A DNA stretch of 64,000 nucleotides from Candidatus Neomicrothrix sp. UBA814 (GCA_002296525.1 DBIA01000017.1:248001-312000); one strand, 5' to 3'. Counted from the first letter of the stretch, positions 36,700 through 45,720 are shown. Notes: generated by a model from the letters alone, not told the origin. Numbers and translations: made by a program.

Positions 36700-37494
36700 G
36701 TGCATCCCATCGAAAGACTTCGTTATGTTGCCCGTGCCGGAGGGTTTGACCAGCTAGACCTCGCGCGCGAAGCCGCTGACGCGTTAGGGGCTTTATGGGG
36801 AGAATCGGCCGAGATGGTCAACGCGTGTCGTCGAATGCTGCATCATCACCCGCTAGCTGGTTCATTATGGGTGATGGCTACCAGGGTTTTGATTTCGCCT
36901 GATGCTAGGACCGCTACCTGGGACTTTCTTGACGAGCTGGCGGCCGACTCCACCTCAGAACATGTGGCCTCAGCACTTCCCGAAGCAGCGACCGTAGCGG
37001 TCATCGGTTGGCCTGATCTCGCTTTGCAGAAAATTCATAAGCGAAGCGATATTTCGGTTCGGGTCATAGATGCCTACGGTGAAGGTGCCGGGCTTGCGAG
37101 GTTGCTTCTTGAACGAGGCGTAACGGTAGAAGAAGTCCCATTTACAGGTCTCGGTCAAGCATGTTCCACAGCTGATGTTGTCATCATTGATGCCGAAGCA
37201 GCTGGCCCACAGTCTTTAGTTGCGCCTGCCGGGTCATATGCAGCCGCCCTGTGCGGGGTCAACGGTGGGAAGCAGACTTGGGCAGTGATCGGCCACGGTC
37301 GAGCCCTTCCAGAGCAATATTTCAAAGTTGTGGAAGGCCGATTGACGACGGAAAACCCATTAGAAGCTGATGATGAAATTGTTCCAATGTCAGCGATAAG
37401 TTGCGTCGTGGGTCCGAATGGATTGGTTGATTCCGAACACGCGGTAAGAGAAGACTGCGTCGTGGCTGCGGAATTGCTGCGTCTAGGAATCTGA
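36700..37494 (+). CDS. eIF-2B/IF-2B-like Rossmann-fold protein
   Basis: A 264-residue protein whose second half resembles the C-terminal domain of the eIF-2B alpha/methylthioribose-1-phosphate isomerase family. It shows a strand VRVIDAYGEGAGLARLLLE, VTVEEVPFTGLGQACSTADVV, IIDAEAAGPQSLVAPAGSYAAAL and WAVIGHGRALPEQYF. The N-terminal helices (RRMLHHHPLAGSLWVM) also fit. The canonical catalytic Cys/Asp pattern of the isomerases is not evident, so the function is unknown. A TGA just before GTG 36700 fixes this as the earliest start. Confidence 0.5.
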   Translation: MHPIERLRYVARAGGFDQLDLAREAADALGALWGESAEMVNACRRMLHHHPLAGSLWVMATRVLISPDARTATWDFLDELAADSTSEHVASALPEAATVAVIGWPDLALQKIHKRSDISVRVIDAYGEGAGLARLLLERGVTVEEVPFTGLGQACSTADVVIIDAEAAGPQSLVAPAGSYAAALCGVNGGKQTWAVIGHGRALPEQYFKVVEGRLTTENPLEADDEIVPMSAISCVVGPNGLVDSEHAVREDCVVAAELLRLGI

Positions 37495-37510
37495 TGTTTT
37501 TGCGTTGTGT

Positions 37511-39091
37511 CTACTCGGCTTCGGCCAATAGGCGTCGGGCAATGAGTTTGAGGCACAAAGTCTCATCAGCGCCTTCAAAAATCGACAGAACTCGTGCGTC
37601 TACAAAGAGCCTGCTGACGGTATATTCCTCTGCGAAACCAAAGCCGCCGTGGATCTGAAGAGCTTCGCGCGTAACCCACTCTGCCGCTTTACACACGTAC
37701 GCTTTCACCATTGAAGCTTCAAGGGTGCCCTCGCCCTTAGCCATCATCTGGGCAACCGAATAACTGTATTGGCGTGACCCTTGAATGATCGCCGCCATTC
37801 GACCAAGTTTGGTTTGCGTCAATTGGTACTCTGCGACAGGTTGACCAAAGACCACTCGGTCTTGAGCGTATGCCAGAGCTTCGTCATAAGCAGCCTGCAT
37901 CACACCTACCGCTCTTGCGGCGGTTTGGAGTCGCCCGTTTTCAAACCCGGCCATCTGCATGTAGAAGCCTTTGCCTAGCCCCTCTTCGCCACCAATCAAA
38001 TTTTCGTCGGGGACGAACCAGTTGTCGAAAGCTATTTCGAAGCTATGCATTCCTCTATATCCAAGCGTCGGTATCGCCCGGCCTTCCATGCTTCCGCCGC
38101 TGTCTTGCGAAAATTCGAAACTGTGACCTTCGGCTTGAGGCTTAGGAACGATGAAGAGGCTGAGTCCGCGATGAGTCTTACTTCGATCAGGATCGGTCCG
38201 AGCCAAGAGCATTAGAACATTGGCGCGTCCAGCGAAAGTGCACCAGGTTTTGACCCCGTTAATTACCCACCCGTCGTCGACTTTGCTAGCCGTGACTTTT
38301 AGATTCGCGACATCTGACCCGTAATCGGGTTCAGTAACCGCCACAGCAACCATGGTTTCTCCGGTTGCAATCTTAGGAAACCATTCTCGTTTCTGTTCTT
38401 CGGTTCCGCCCCGCTCCAGAGCTCGCGTCAGAATCTCTGGGCGAGTGATCAGCGAGCCGCCTGCTCCTAGCGACGCCCTAGATAATTCCTCAGTAGCGAT
38501 GACCATCCCCATGTAGTCGCTCTCGCTACCTGTGGCAAACCCGCCGTACTCCTCAGGAACTGAGAGACCAAAACATCCGAGTTCGGCTAAGCCTTCAATA
38601 ATGTCTTCAGGGATATCTGTGTCTTGTCGGTGGATGTGTTCGGCTTGGGGCGCCACTTTGTCTTGAGCAAACCTCCTAAAGGTGTCAGCCACCATCGTGA
38701 AATCTTCATCAAGGTGAGACGGAGCACTAATTGTCGCAAGTTGGGCGACAAATTCTGGGGCTCTGTACTTACTTATGAAGCCTCTCGCTGGATCAATTTC
38801 GCCCTCACCGACACCCCACGCCTCTTCGCGGCCGAAGAGCTTCGAATGGAGATCCGCTAGGGCGTCTGCTATGAACGCACAGGCAATCTTTCCTTCAGAG
38901 TCACCCTTTGCTCCGTAATCTAGAAGCGAGCGACTTATCTCAACTGCAGACGCGGCGTGGGCCAGGTCGTAGAGAAAGCTTTGGTGATCATCTGCATCGG
39001 GAAGCCCGGCAGCGAAAGCAGTAGCGCGGTCAATTACAGATATACCGATAGCGAGGGCATCAGCTGCAGCTTGAAGATCTGGCGTTGTCAT
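37511..39091 (-). CDS. acyl-CoA dehydrogenase, (2S)-methylsuccinyl-CoA dehydrogenase-like
   Basis: A 526-residue flavoprotein, about 140 residues longer than ordinary acyl-CoA dehydrogenases because of an N-terminal helical extension. FAD/substrate segments are MVAVAVTEPDYGSDVANL, TWCTFAGRANVLML and LTQTKLGRMAAII. The C-terminus reads SRLFVDARVLSIFEGADETL, with the probable catalytic Glu. The long N-terminus and this C-terminal signature match (2S)-methylsuccinyl-CoA dehydrogenase (Mcd) of the ethylmalonyl-CoA pathway. Assignment is by memory of the family. ATG 39091 is preferred over TTG 39121. It is divergent from a MaoC hydratase. Confidence 0.75.
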   Translation of the reverse strand: MTTPDLQAAADALAIGISVIDRATAFAAGLPDADDHQSFLYDLAHAASAVEISRSLLDYGAKGDSEGKIACAFIADALADLHSKLFGREEAWGVGEGEIDPARGFISKYRAPEFVAQLATISAPSHLDEDFTMVADTFRRFAQDKVAPQAEHIHRQDTDIPEDIIEGLAELGCFGLSVPEEYGGFATGSESDYMGMVIATEELSRASLGAGGSLITRPEILTRALERGGTEEQKREWFPKIATGETMVAVAVTEPDYGSDVANLKVTASKVDDGWVINGVKTWCTFAGRANVLMLLARTDPDRSKTHRGLSLFIVPKPQAEGHSFEFSQDSGGSMEGRAIPTLGYRGMHSFEIAFDNWFVPDENLIGGEEGLGKGFYMQMAGFENGRLQTAARAVGVMQAAYDEALAYAQDRVVFGQPVAEYQLTQTKLGRMAAIIQGSRQYSYSVAQMMAKGEGTLEASMVKAYVCKAAEWVTREALQIHGGFGFAEEYTVSRLFVDARVLSIFEGADETLCLKLIARRLLAEAE

Positions 39092-39266
39092 AATTTTCAC
39101 CACTTGTTGAAGTCGAGACAATTAAGCAGGCTATGAGCAGAAGCACTCAATGCACAAGCTTTCTTGGCCTGTCATCAAACTCTATGGGTAACTGGTCCAC
39201 CGACGCCCTGAGGATTACCTACGATGTCAGCGTCATTGAAGACCCCTACCCCTATCGGAGTGACGT

Positions 39267-39779
39267 GTGACTACCCACGACCGCCCATTTGGTCGCCATT
39301 TCGAAGACTTCGAAATCGGCGACATTTATAGGCATTGGCCCGGAAAGACAATCACCGAAGCCGATGACCATCTGTTCTGCATGATCACCATGAACCACCA
39401 CCCGCTCCACACCAACGAGTGGTTTGCGCAAAATGAAACTGTTCATGGCAAGAACGTGGTGGTGGGCAATCTTGTCTACTCACTAGTTCTTGGTATGAGC
39501 GTTCCCGATGTAAGTGGTGCAGCAATCGCAAACCTAGAAGTCGAGAGTCTTAGGCACCAGCGACCTACCTTTCACGGCGACACCATTTATGCGGCCACCA
39601 AAGTGTTGGACAAAATAGAGTCAAACAGTCGACCGGATAGGGGGATTATCAAGGTTGAAACCAGGGCGATCAACCAACGACAGGAAGAGGTGTGTTACTT
39701 CCGTCGAAAGGTCATGGTCTGGAAACGTGAAGCCGCTCCCACTCGGAACTTCCCGTATGGCGAAGACATCTGGCAATAG
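39267..39779 (+). CDS. MaoC-family hydratase (mesaconyl-CoA hydratase candidate)
   Basis: A 170-residue hot-dog-fold protein. FEDFEIGDIYRHWPGKTITEADDHLF carries the hydratase opening, split here as FEDFEIGDIYRH and GKTITEADDHLF. HGKNVVVGNLVYSLVLGMSV and FRRKVMVWKRE follow. The substrate is an enoyl-CoA. The divergent methylsuccinyl-CoA dehydrogenase-like gene suggests mesaconyl-CoA hydration. The start is GTG 39267, after GGAGTGAC. It is followed by, and overlaps the probable start of, mutY. Confidence 0.75.
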   Translation: MTTHDRPFGRHFEDFEIGDIYRHWPGKTITEADDHLFCMITMNHHPLHTNEWFAQNETVHGKNVVVGNLVYSLVLGMSVPDVSGAAIANLEVESLRHQRPTFHGDTIYAATKVLDKIESNSRPDRGIIKVETRAINQRQEEVCYFRRKVMVWKREAAPTRNFPYGEDIWQ

Positions 39780-40665
39780 CGGGGTGTCGCTTATCGCCGA
39801 ACCGGAAGTCTTTAATCGTCAATTATTGAACTGGGCCGACGCTTTTTTGCGTGACTTACCGTGGCGGGCCACTCGCGACCCATGGTCCGTTCTGGTGTCA
39901 GAGGTGATGCTCCAGCAAACTCAAGTGAGTCGTGTTCAACCCAAATATGTGGAGTTCTTAAAACTTTGGCCAACTCCTGGACACCTAGCTAACTCGGCAC
40001 TTGCCGATCTTCTTGTTTTTTGGGTTGGACTCGGATACCCACGCAGGGCAAGAAATCTGCATTCTGCAGCGCGTCAGATAAGAGATCGCCATTCTGGGAT
40101 AGTGCCCTCAACTGTCCCGGAGTTGATGGAACTGCCAGGAATTGGGCCATATACGGCAAGGGCCGTGATGGCGTTCGCGTTCGAAATCAAAGTAGGGGTT
40201 GTTGATACCAACGTAGGCCGGCTAATGGCGCGATGGTCTGGCGGGACATTAAAACCTAGAGCAGCTCAACGGCTAGCTGATGCGCTCGTACCTCCCGATG
40301 ACCCCTGGCTGTGGAACCAAGCACTTTTTGATTTTGCGGCTTTGGTCTGCACCAAAAAAACCCCTAAATGCCTTGAATGCCCTGTCGCATCCAGTTGCTC
40401 TTGGCGCGGAACTGGTTCTGACCCAGCCTCAAATAGCGCCGGTGTAACCGGAAAACAGAACAAGTTTCAGGGAAGTGACCGCCAGGCTCGGGGCAAACTT
40501 ATGCAGGGTCTGGCAGTAGGCCCAATTGCATTAGCTGAGGCGCCTGCCGTTATGGGTCTGCAGGACGAGCCAAGTAGGTCGGATCGACTCGTTCACGATT
40601 TACACAGCGAAGGCCTGATCACCATCTGCAATGGATTCTTACTGCTTGGTGATTCGCTCGAGTAG
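39757..40665 (+). CDS. mutY: A/G-specific adenine DNA glycosylase MutY
   Basis: A 302-residue base-excision repair enzyme that removes adenine opposite 8-oxoguanine. The helix-hairpin-helix is LPGIGPYTARAVMAFAF, with the catalytic Asp in VGVVDTNVGRLM. SEVMLQQTQVSRVQPKY carries the catalytic Glu region. A [4Fe-4S] cluster motif C-x6-C-x2-C-x5-C is seen in CTKKTPKCLECPVASSC. There is no C-terminal NUDIX-like 8-oxoG recognition domain, as usual for short actinobacterial forms. The frame is open to 39655; ATG 39757 or GTG 39784 are likely starts. Its 3' end overlaps the UGSC gene by 27 bp. Confidence 0.88.
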   Translation: MAKTSGNSGVSLIAEPEVFNRQLLNWADAFLRDLPWRATRDPWSVLVSEVMLQQTQVSRVQPKYVEFLKLWPTPGHLANSALADLLVFWVGLGYPRRARNLHSAARQIRDRHSGIVPSTVPELMELPGIGPYTARAVMAFAFEIKVGVVDTNVGRLMARWSGGTLKPRAAQRLADALVPPDDPWLWNQALFDFAALVCTKKTPKCLECPVASSCSWRGTGSDPASNSAGVTGKQNKFQGSDRQARGKLMQGLAVGPIALAEAPAVMGLQDEPSRSDRLVHDLHSEGLITICNGFLLLGDSLE

Positions 40666-41154
40666 CTCGTCAATCGCTTTATCTGCGATAGTCACCATCT
40701 CGTCATCAGTGCGGTCCTGAATTGGATGCTCAACCCAGACTGCTGCTGGATCAAAGCCCAACGCTTTACCCTGCACCTCCGCTCCATCAATAAATTGAGT
40801 GGTGGCGACAAACACACCTGGGAGACCTCGTCGTTCCAAGTCGGCGATGTCATGCACACTGCATGACGTGCAGCTGCCTCAATCAGCAAGTGCTTCGATC
40901 ACTACGTCGCATTTCGTCGCTATCTCATGACGTAAATCGACTGGTGCGGGCTTGGTGAAGGTGGGTTTACGAAAACGTTCCACTCGTAAACCACGTTCCA
41001 CTAGTCGCTCCTCGATCCGGTCAAGAAAGCGATCACCCCTGGGTTTACTAATGTCGAGCAAACCGACCGTGAGTCCCTCAAGGCTTTCCGGTCGATCCAC
41101 GCGTGGAATTTCAGTCGGCGTGGTTTCGTTCGTTGGATCTAAGACCTTGGTCAT
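40639..41154 (-). CDS. UGSC-family selenoprotein, TGA read as Sec92
   Basis: One minus-strand frame of 171 residues has a single internal TGA at 40879-40881. The local sequence is ALAD-U-GSCTSCSVHDI, exactly the U-G-S-C motif that names this family, with a second Cys three residues later (CTSC). The upstream part (GLTVGLLDISKPRGDRFLD) and the downstream part (GLPGVFVATTQFIDGAE) belong to one domain. A perfect 8-bp hairpin follows the TGA. It is 12 bp downstream of a thioredoxin-fold gene and has AGAGGGAGAG before its ATG. The biochemical function is unknown; the motif suggests thiol/selenol redox. A conventional caller would split it into 91- and 72-residue pieces. Confidence 0.88.
40849..40881 (-). 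promoter_or_regulatory. Sec-decoding TGA plus bacterial SECIS-like hairpin
   Basis: On the minus strand, TGA (40881-40879) is followed after 11 nt by GTCATGCA-GTG-TGCATGAC. This is a perfect 8-bp stem with a 3-nt loop starting with G, 19 nt after the TGA. It fits bacterial SECIS rules on spacing, loop size and apical G. Confidence 0.8.
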
Positions 41155-41166
41155 GGCTCTCCCTCT

Positions 41167-42615
41167 TTACGGGGTGATCTCGACGCAAACGGGATTTGAA
41201 CCCATTTCGCCGTTCACCCACCCTCCTATGATCGCTGAAAACAACCCAGCCGCGCCACCGCAGTGAACTATATGGAGGCCATTTGGTCTGAATTTCGGCA
41301 AATTTAGGCCTTCCATTTCCTCTGGAATACCTTCCGGTATGTCTCCCGCTCCTCGAATTAGTTCGCTTCCCGGTCTAATAGTTAGTTCGACTATTCGTTC
41401 AGTTAACTGCTCACGTGACCAACCTGCTTCGCTGAAAACACGAGAATGGTCTGGGGCTACAGCCAAAATGGCGTCGAAACCCAAAACGAGTTTGGGATGT
41501 TGAATTGAAATGAGATTCGCTGCATAGGTGCGAGCAAGGGAATCAGGCTCTCGGGACAGTTGGTCAACGAGATTTCGTGGTGCTTCACCGGGAAAAGCGA
41601 GAACCGTGTTGGTCCCGGGCTTGAACCCATACATGCTCGATATTGGAGGCCACGGCGAATCAGCCTCGCGTTCAGCAAAGCAAAAACCAACTTTGGCAGG
41701 AGAACCGAAAGCTGCGCGGTCAACCTCGCCTGGTCGACCACCTCCGACATTTCGAATTACCAGTTGGACTGCACGCCCAATAGTGCTGTTCGCTCGGTTG
41801 CCTTGACCCATCACGTTATTTCCCGAGTTCATTCCGATCTGGTCGGCGATTGGCCCGTTTACGACGAACACTGGCCCGTGGGGCATTGTTGTAGCGAGCA
41901 AACCGTGCATGTTGAATGTCTCGCTACACACGGCTTGTACTGCTGCGAGAACTACGGGGAGATACTCGGGTCGACAGCCGGCCATGACAGCGTTTATCGC
42001 AACCTTCTCGACGGTGCATGGCGTTAAGTCAGGAGGGACAGTTGCGATTATTTCGTCGGGTGCGCGACTGGTGCCCTGCAGCATCGCGAGGACGCGTTCT
42101 TCGTTTGGAGGTACGACCGGTAAGCCGTCTGTCCAACCGCGGTGGTACATAGCTTCATGGGTGTCTTCAAGTTCTGCAAACTCGACTTTGCGGGAATTAA
42201 AACTTGAAGTGCCGAAACGTAGTTCGAGATCTGTAGCGAGGGAAGGGTCAACAGAAAGAGAGCCACAGCCAGGTCGTTGATCAGGTAATTCTCGTCCAAG
42301 TTCGGAGACTCCGGAAATGGATTCCCACTGTGAACGGGACCATCCGACGGTGCGTCCAATTTCCCTGCCATCTTTGACCATTAGGAGAGTGGGAACGGTT
42401 TCTATTTCGTGATGCCATGAAATAGCTAAATCCTCATCAAAGTGTCGATCACCTATCTCTGCAGGGAAATCAGGGTTGTCTTGAGTGAAGACAGTCAGGT
42501 TGGTCCGCTCGGCGAGCTGACCTAGAACTGGAACGACGAGCTCACATGTTGGGCAGTCTTCTTTCACTATCGCGACGAGCCCTTCCGGAAGAGCAGTTCG
42601 CTGGCTGAGACTCAT
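41167..42615 (-). CDS. thioredoxin-fold domain fused to a conserved domain of unknown function
   Basis: A 482-residue protein. Residues about 10-105 are a thioredoxin-like domain with VAIVKEDCPTCELVVPVLG (CPTC active site) and the cis-Pro strand ETVPTLLMVKDG. The rest, from about 150, is a separate conserved domain with RGWTDGLPVVPPNEERV, TPCTVEKVAINAVMAGCRPE, NMHGLLATTMPHGPVFVVNG and GMNSGNNVMGQGNRANSTIG. I do not recognise its function. No signal peptide is seen, so it is cytoplasmic. It lies 12 bp upstream of the UGSC selenoprotein gene, which suggests that the CPTC domain reduces the selenoprotein or its substrate. Confidence 0.75.
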   Translation of the reverse strand: MSLSQRTALPEGLVAIVKEDCPTCELVVPVLGQLAERTNLTVFTQDNPDFPAEIGDRHFDEDLAISWHHEIETVPTLLMVKDGREIGRTVGWSRSQWESISGVSELGRELPDQRPGCGSLSVDPSLATDLELRFGTSSFNSRKVEFAELEDTHEAMYHRGWTDGLPVVPPNEERVLAMLQGTSRAPDEIIATVPPDLTPCTVEKVAINAVMAGCRPEYLPVVLAAVQAVCSETFNMHGLLATTMPHGPVFVVNGPIADQIGMNSGNNVMGQGNRANSTIGRAVQLVIRNVGGGRPGEVDRAAFGSPAKVGFCFAEREADSPWPPISSMYGFKPGTNTVLAFPGEAPRNLVDQLSREPDSLARTYAANLISIQHPKLVLGFDAILAVAPDHSRVFSEAGWSREQLTERIVELTIRPGSELIRGAGDIPEGIPEEMEGLNLPKFRPNGLHIVHCGGAAGLFSAIIGGWVNGEMGSNPVCVEITP

Positions 42616-42706
42616 AGCTTCGAAGATAATCGCTGTGAACTAACTGTTCGAAACCGTTGACGAGCTTCCGAGGCTACGATTCGCGAAAGGCAAAGAAGGA
42701 GTCGCT

Positions 42707-43183
42707 GTGACTGATATTGATTCTGGGACATTTCGAAACGTCTTGGGGCACTTTCCAACGGGTGTAACGGCGGTGACAGCCGTCAACAACGACAAGCCAA
42801 TTGGAATGGCCATCGGTTCGTTTACATCGGTCTCGCTAGACCCGCCCTTAGTCGCGTTCTTGCCGGGGAAAGACTCCGGTTCCTGGAAAGAGATCCGAGA
42901 ATCTGGGTCGTTTTGTGTCAACGTCATGGGTCAGGATCAAATGGAAGTATGTGGCGTCATGGCAAGCCGAGCCGAAGACAAATTTGCCGATGTCGAATGG
43001 TCTGCAGCCCGGTCAGGTTCGCCGATTATTGCTGGTTCGATCGCGTACATCGATTGTGAAATAGAAGCCATTCATGATGGTGGGGACCATGACATCGTGG
43101 TCGGGCGCGTGTTGCAACTCGAAGTAATGGAAAGCAAAGAGCCACTAGTTTTCTTTCAAGGAAGCTACGGCACGTTCAGCTAA
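42707..43183 (+). CDS. flavin reductase family protein
   Basis: A 158-residue FMN-binding split-barrel protein of the flavin reductase-like family. Seen: FRNVLGHFPTGVTAVTAVN, IGMAIGSFTSVSLDPPLVAF, FCVNVMGQDQMEV and a late HDGGDHDIVVGRVLQLEV with the conserved His-Asp. It probably supplies reduced FMN to monooxygenases such as the NtaA-like enzyme at 6.1 kb, although they are not linked. The start is GTG 42707, divergent from the thioredoxin-fold/UGSC operon. Confidence 0.87.
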   Translation: MTDIDSGTFRNVLGHFPTGVTAVTAVNNDKPIGMAIGSFTSVSLDPPLVAFLPGKDSGSWKEIRESGSFCVNVMGQDQMEVCGVMASRAEDKFADVEWSAARSGSPIIAGSIAYIDCEIEAIHDGGDHDIVVGRVLQLEVMESKEPLVFFQGSYGTFS

Positions 43184-43192
43184 TCGAGAATT

Positions 43193-43567
43193 GTGTCTGC
43201 ACTAGCTCGAGTCATCTTGGGAACCGTTTTTCTTTTCTCAGGTGCTCTCAAAATCCGTGATTCCTCTTGGCATTCTGCAGCGCAACAATTCGGGGCACCT
43301 AAATTTGTGGCAATTGCTATCGCTCCTATCGAAATCATTCTGGGGGCGATGTTGGTGGTGGGAGTTGGCACCCCTTGGACCTCTATCGGCGCAGAAGTCT
43401 TGCTTGCAATGTTTACGATCGCCATGTTGCGTGTAATGCGTCGCCCGGTGTCTCAACGACCCGCTTGTGCCTGTTTCGGTCGATGGACCTCTCGACCTGT
43501 TGGCACAAGCTCAGTTTTAAGGAATCTGGTGCTCCTCGCCCTAGCTGCTATCTCGAGCGGAGCTTGA
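43193..43567 (+). CDS. MauE/DoxX-like integral membrane protein
   Basis: A 124-residue protein with four membrane segments. The first carries ARVILGTVFLFSGALKIRD, typical of DoxX/MauE. The CACFG motif in RPACACFGRWTS is typical of actinobacterial MauE-like proteins that accompany thiol-disulfide redox systems. A GTG start lies 9 bp after the flavin reductase gene. The last 27 bp overlap the 3' end of the opposing oligopeptidase gene. Confidence 0.75.
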   Translation: MSALARVILGTVFLFSGALKIRDSSWHSAAQQFGAPKFVAIAIAPIEIILGAMLVVGVGTPWTSIGAEVLLAMFTIAMLRVMRRPVSQRPACACFGRWTSRPVGTSSVLRNLVLLALAAISSGA

Positions 43568-45619
43568 CGACCCGGCTAGCATTAACATTTCCAGAATGAC
43601 CGATAGCACGAAGGCTTCTTCGTCCCAAGCGTCATAGCGACCTGAAGGGCCGCCGTGTCCCGAGTCAATTTCGGTGCGAAGTAGCATCATACGAGTGCTC
43701 TTGGTTCGTGCACGGAGCTTGGCGACCCATTTGGCTGGTTCCCAATATTGAACTCTTGGGTCGTTTAACCCTGCTGTTACAAGCAACGCCGGGTGATTTT
43801 CCTCAACGACGTTCTCGTATGGGCCGTAGGCCGCCATGGCCTCGAAGGTGGCGACATCATTAGGGTTGCCCCACTCATCGTATTCGGTGACCGTCAGCGG
43901 AATAGACGGGTCAAGCATCGTATTGACGTTGTCTACGAACGGAACCTCAGCGATAACTCCACAGAACGCCTCTGGACGCTGGTTCACCATTGCCCCCATA
44001 AGGAGACCGCCAGCACTTCCTCCGCGAGCAACTATGCGATTTGGGTCAGACCAACCCTCACGCACAAGGTGGTCCCGGCAACTGCCAAAATCGGAAAACG
44101 TATTCTGCTTAAGTTCCAAACGACCTTGTTCGTACCAGTTGCGTCCCAGTTCGCCGCCCCCGCGAACGTGAGCAATCGCGAAAATTACTCCTCGGTCAAG
44201 TAAAGACAGTCGAGCGGAGGAAAAGGCGGCGGGGATGCCAATTTCGTAAGCGCCGTAGCCATAGATGACGGTCGGTGCCGGCCACGCCACGACGTCAGGT
44301 CGCCAAACAACGCTCATGGGTACCTTGGTGTCATCAATAGATGTCGCCCACAACCGGTCGCAGCGATAACGAGAAAGATCGGTGTCACCGAGGACTGGTT
44401 GTTGTTTCAGTAGTACTTGCTCGCGAGTATCAATATTGATTTCGTAAGTCGATGCTGGTGTTACCAAAGACGTGTAGTTGTATCGGAAGACCCGTGTCGA
44501 GTACTCGGCGTTCGCACCTGAACTTGCCTCAAAAACGGGCTCGCTCATGGGAATCTCGAACTCATCGCCCTGCTTATGATCACGAATACGCAACATCGGA
44601 ACACCTTCCCGCCGCTCCGTAATCACCATAAAATTCTCAAACGCATCAATGTCCTCAAGCCTGACGCCCTCGCGATGAGGCACTATCTCCTCCCAGTTAT
44701 GGGAACCCAGTTGATCTACCGGAGTCTCCATTAGTCGAAAATCCAGAGCATTCCAGTTGGTGAGAATCAGTAGGCGATCCCCTTGATGAGAGATTCGGTA
44801 TTCATGGCCTTCTCGGCGCGGCTCAACAATTACGAGCTCGCCATCTGGGGAATCTGCATCCAAGAGCCAGTACTCAGAAGACATTTTGGACTCGCTGCCA
44901 ACAACCACATAGCGCTCGCTGCGAGTGCCACCAATACCCACCCAGAACTTCTCATCCTCCTCGTTGAAAATTGTCTTGTCTTGTTGGCTGTCTGTACCCA
45001 CGACGTGACGTATCACTCGGTCGGGTCTCCGAGCCTCGTCTGTCAGGACCATAAAAAGAGTTTGTGAATCGTTAGCCCAGACCAATCCATATGAAAGGCC
45101 GTTGATGCCGCTATCTATAATTTCGCGACGCTCAAGGTCCATTACATGTAATTCGTATTCTTCGTTTCCGTCGGTATCGACGGTGTAAGCAAGCAGACGG
45201 TGATCGGGGCTAACCGCTAAGTCCCCGAGCGCGAAATATTCGTGCCCCAAAGCAAGTTGATTCTCGTCGAGCAGCACCTCTTCACTTTCAGAGAGACCCC
45301 GCTGTTGGCGCACATGTATCGGATATTGCAATCCCTCACCCGTCCGAACTCTGTATTCCCACGGTCCCTTGGGAACAGGTAACGATTGGTCCTCCTCTTT
45401 GATTCTCCCCTTAATTTCCTCAAAGAGGGCTTTGCGCAGTTCCCCTAAATGAGCAGTTGCCTGCGCAGTCCAGTCGTTTTCTGCACGTAGATACTGCAGA
45501 ACCGCCGGATCCTCGCGGTAGCGCAACCAGAACCATGGATCTTCGGTCGAATTACCGTGCACCACTCGCGTATGGTCCTTTTGAGACGCTACTGGCGGTT
45601 TGTTTCTCTCGGAATCCAT
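43541..45619 (-). CDS. ptrB: S9A oligopeptidase (oligopeptidase B-like)
   Basis: A 692-residue prolyl-oligopeptidase-family serine peptidase. The N-terminal seven-blade propeller is followed by an alpha/beta-hydrolase domain. The nucleophile is in ARGGSAGGLLMGAM, the acidic residue region is LLVTAGLNDPRVQYWEP, and the catalytic His is in DSGHGGPSGRYDAWDE. The terminal part matches oligopeptidase B, which cleaves after basic residues in short peptides. It is cytoplasmic, with no signal peptide. The start lies 101 bp from the divergent gamma-carbonic-anhydrase start. Confidence 0.92.
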   Translation of the reverse strand: MDSERNKPPVASQKDHTRVVHGNSTEDPWFWLRYREDPAVLQYLRAENDWTAQATAHLGELRKALFEEIKGRIKEEDQSLPVPKGPWEYRVRTGEGLQYPIHVRQQRGLSESEEVLLDENQLALGHEYFALGDLAVSPDHRLLAYTVDTDGNEEYELHVMDLERREIIDSGINGLSYGLVWANDSQTLFMVLTDEARRPDRVIRHVVGTDSQQDKTIFNEEDEKFWVGIGGTRSERYVVVGSESKMSSEYWLLDADSPDGELVIVEPRREGHEYRISHQGDRLLILTNWNALDFRLMETPVDQLGSHNWEEIVPHREGVRLEDIDAFENFMVITERREGVPMLRIRDHKQGDEFEIPMSEPVFEASSGANAEYSTRVFRYNYTSLVTPASTYEINIDTREQVLLKQQPVLGDTDLSRYRCDRLWATSIDDTKVPMSVVWRPDVVAWPAPTVIYGYGAYEIGIPAAFSSARLSLLDRGVIFAIAHVRGGGELGRNWYEQGRLELKQNTFSDFGSCRDHLVREGWSDPNRIVARGGSAGGLLMGAMVNQRPEAFCGVIAEVPFVDNVNTMLDPSIPLTVTEYDEWGNPNDVATFEAMAAYGPYENVVEENHPALLVTAGLNDPRVQYWEPAKWVAKLRARTKSTRMMLLRTEIDSGHGGPSGRYDAWDEEAFVLSVILEMLMLAGSSSSARDSS

Positions 45620-45720
45620 CGAATGGACGCTAGCGTCCCGAACGATGCAACCTAGAGTTGAATGGCTTACAACGCGATAGTTTGCTCAACGCTGGCTGGA
45701 TTAAGAGACCGAGGTTCGAT

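Noticed and set aside
40639..41154. Two small minus-strand genes of 91 and 72 residues
   Set aside because: They are in the same frame and the TGA lies in a perfect UGSC motif followed by an 8-bp hairpin, so one recoded gene explains both.
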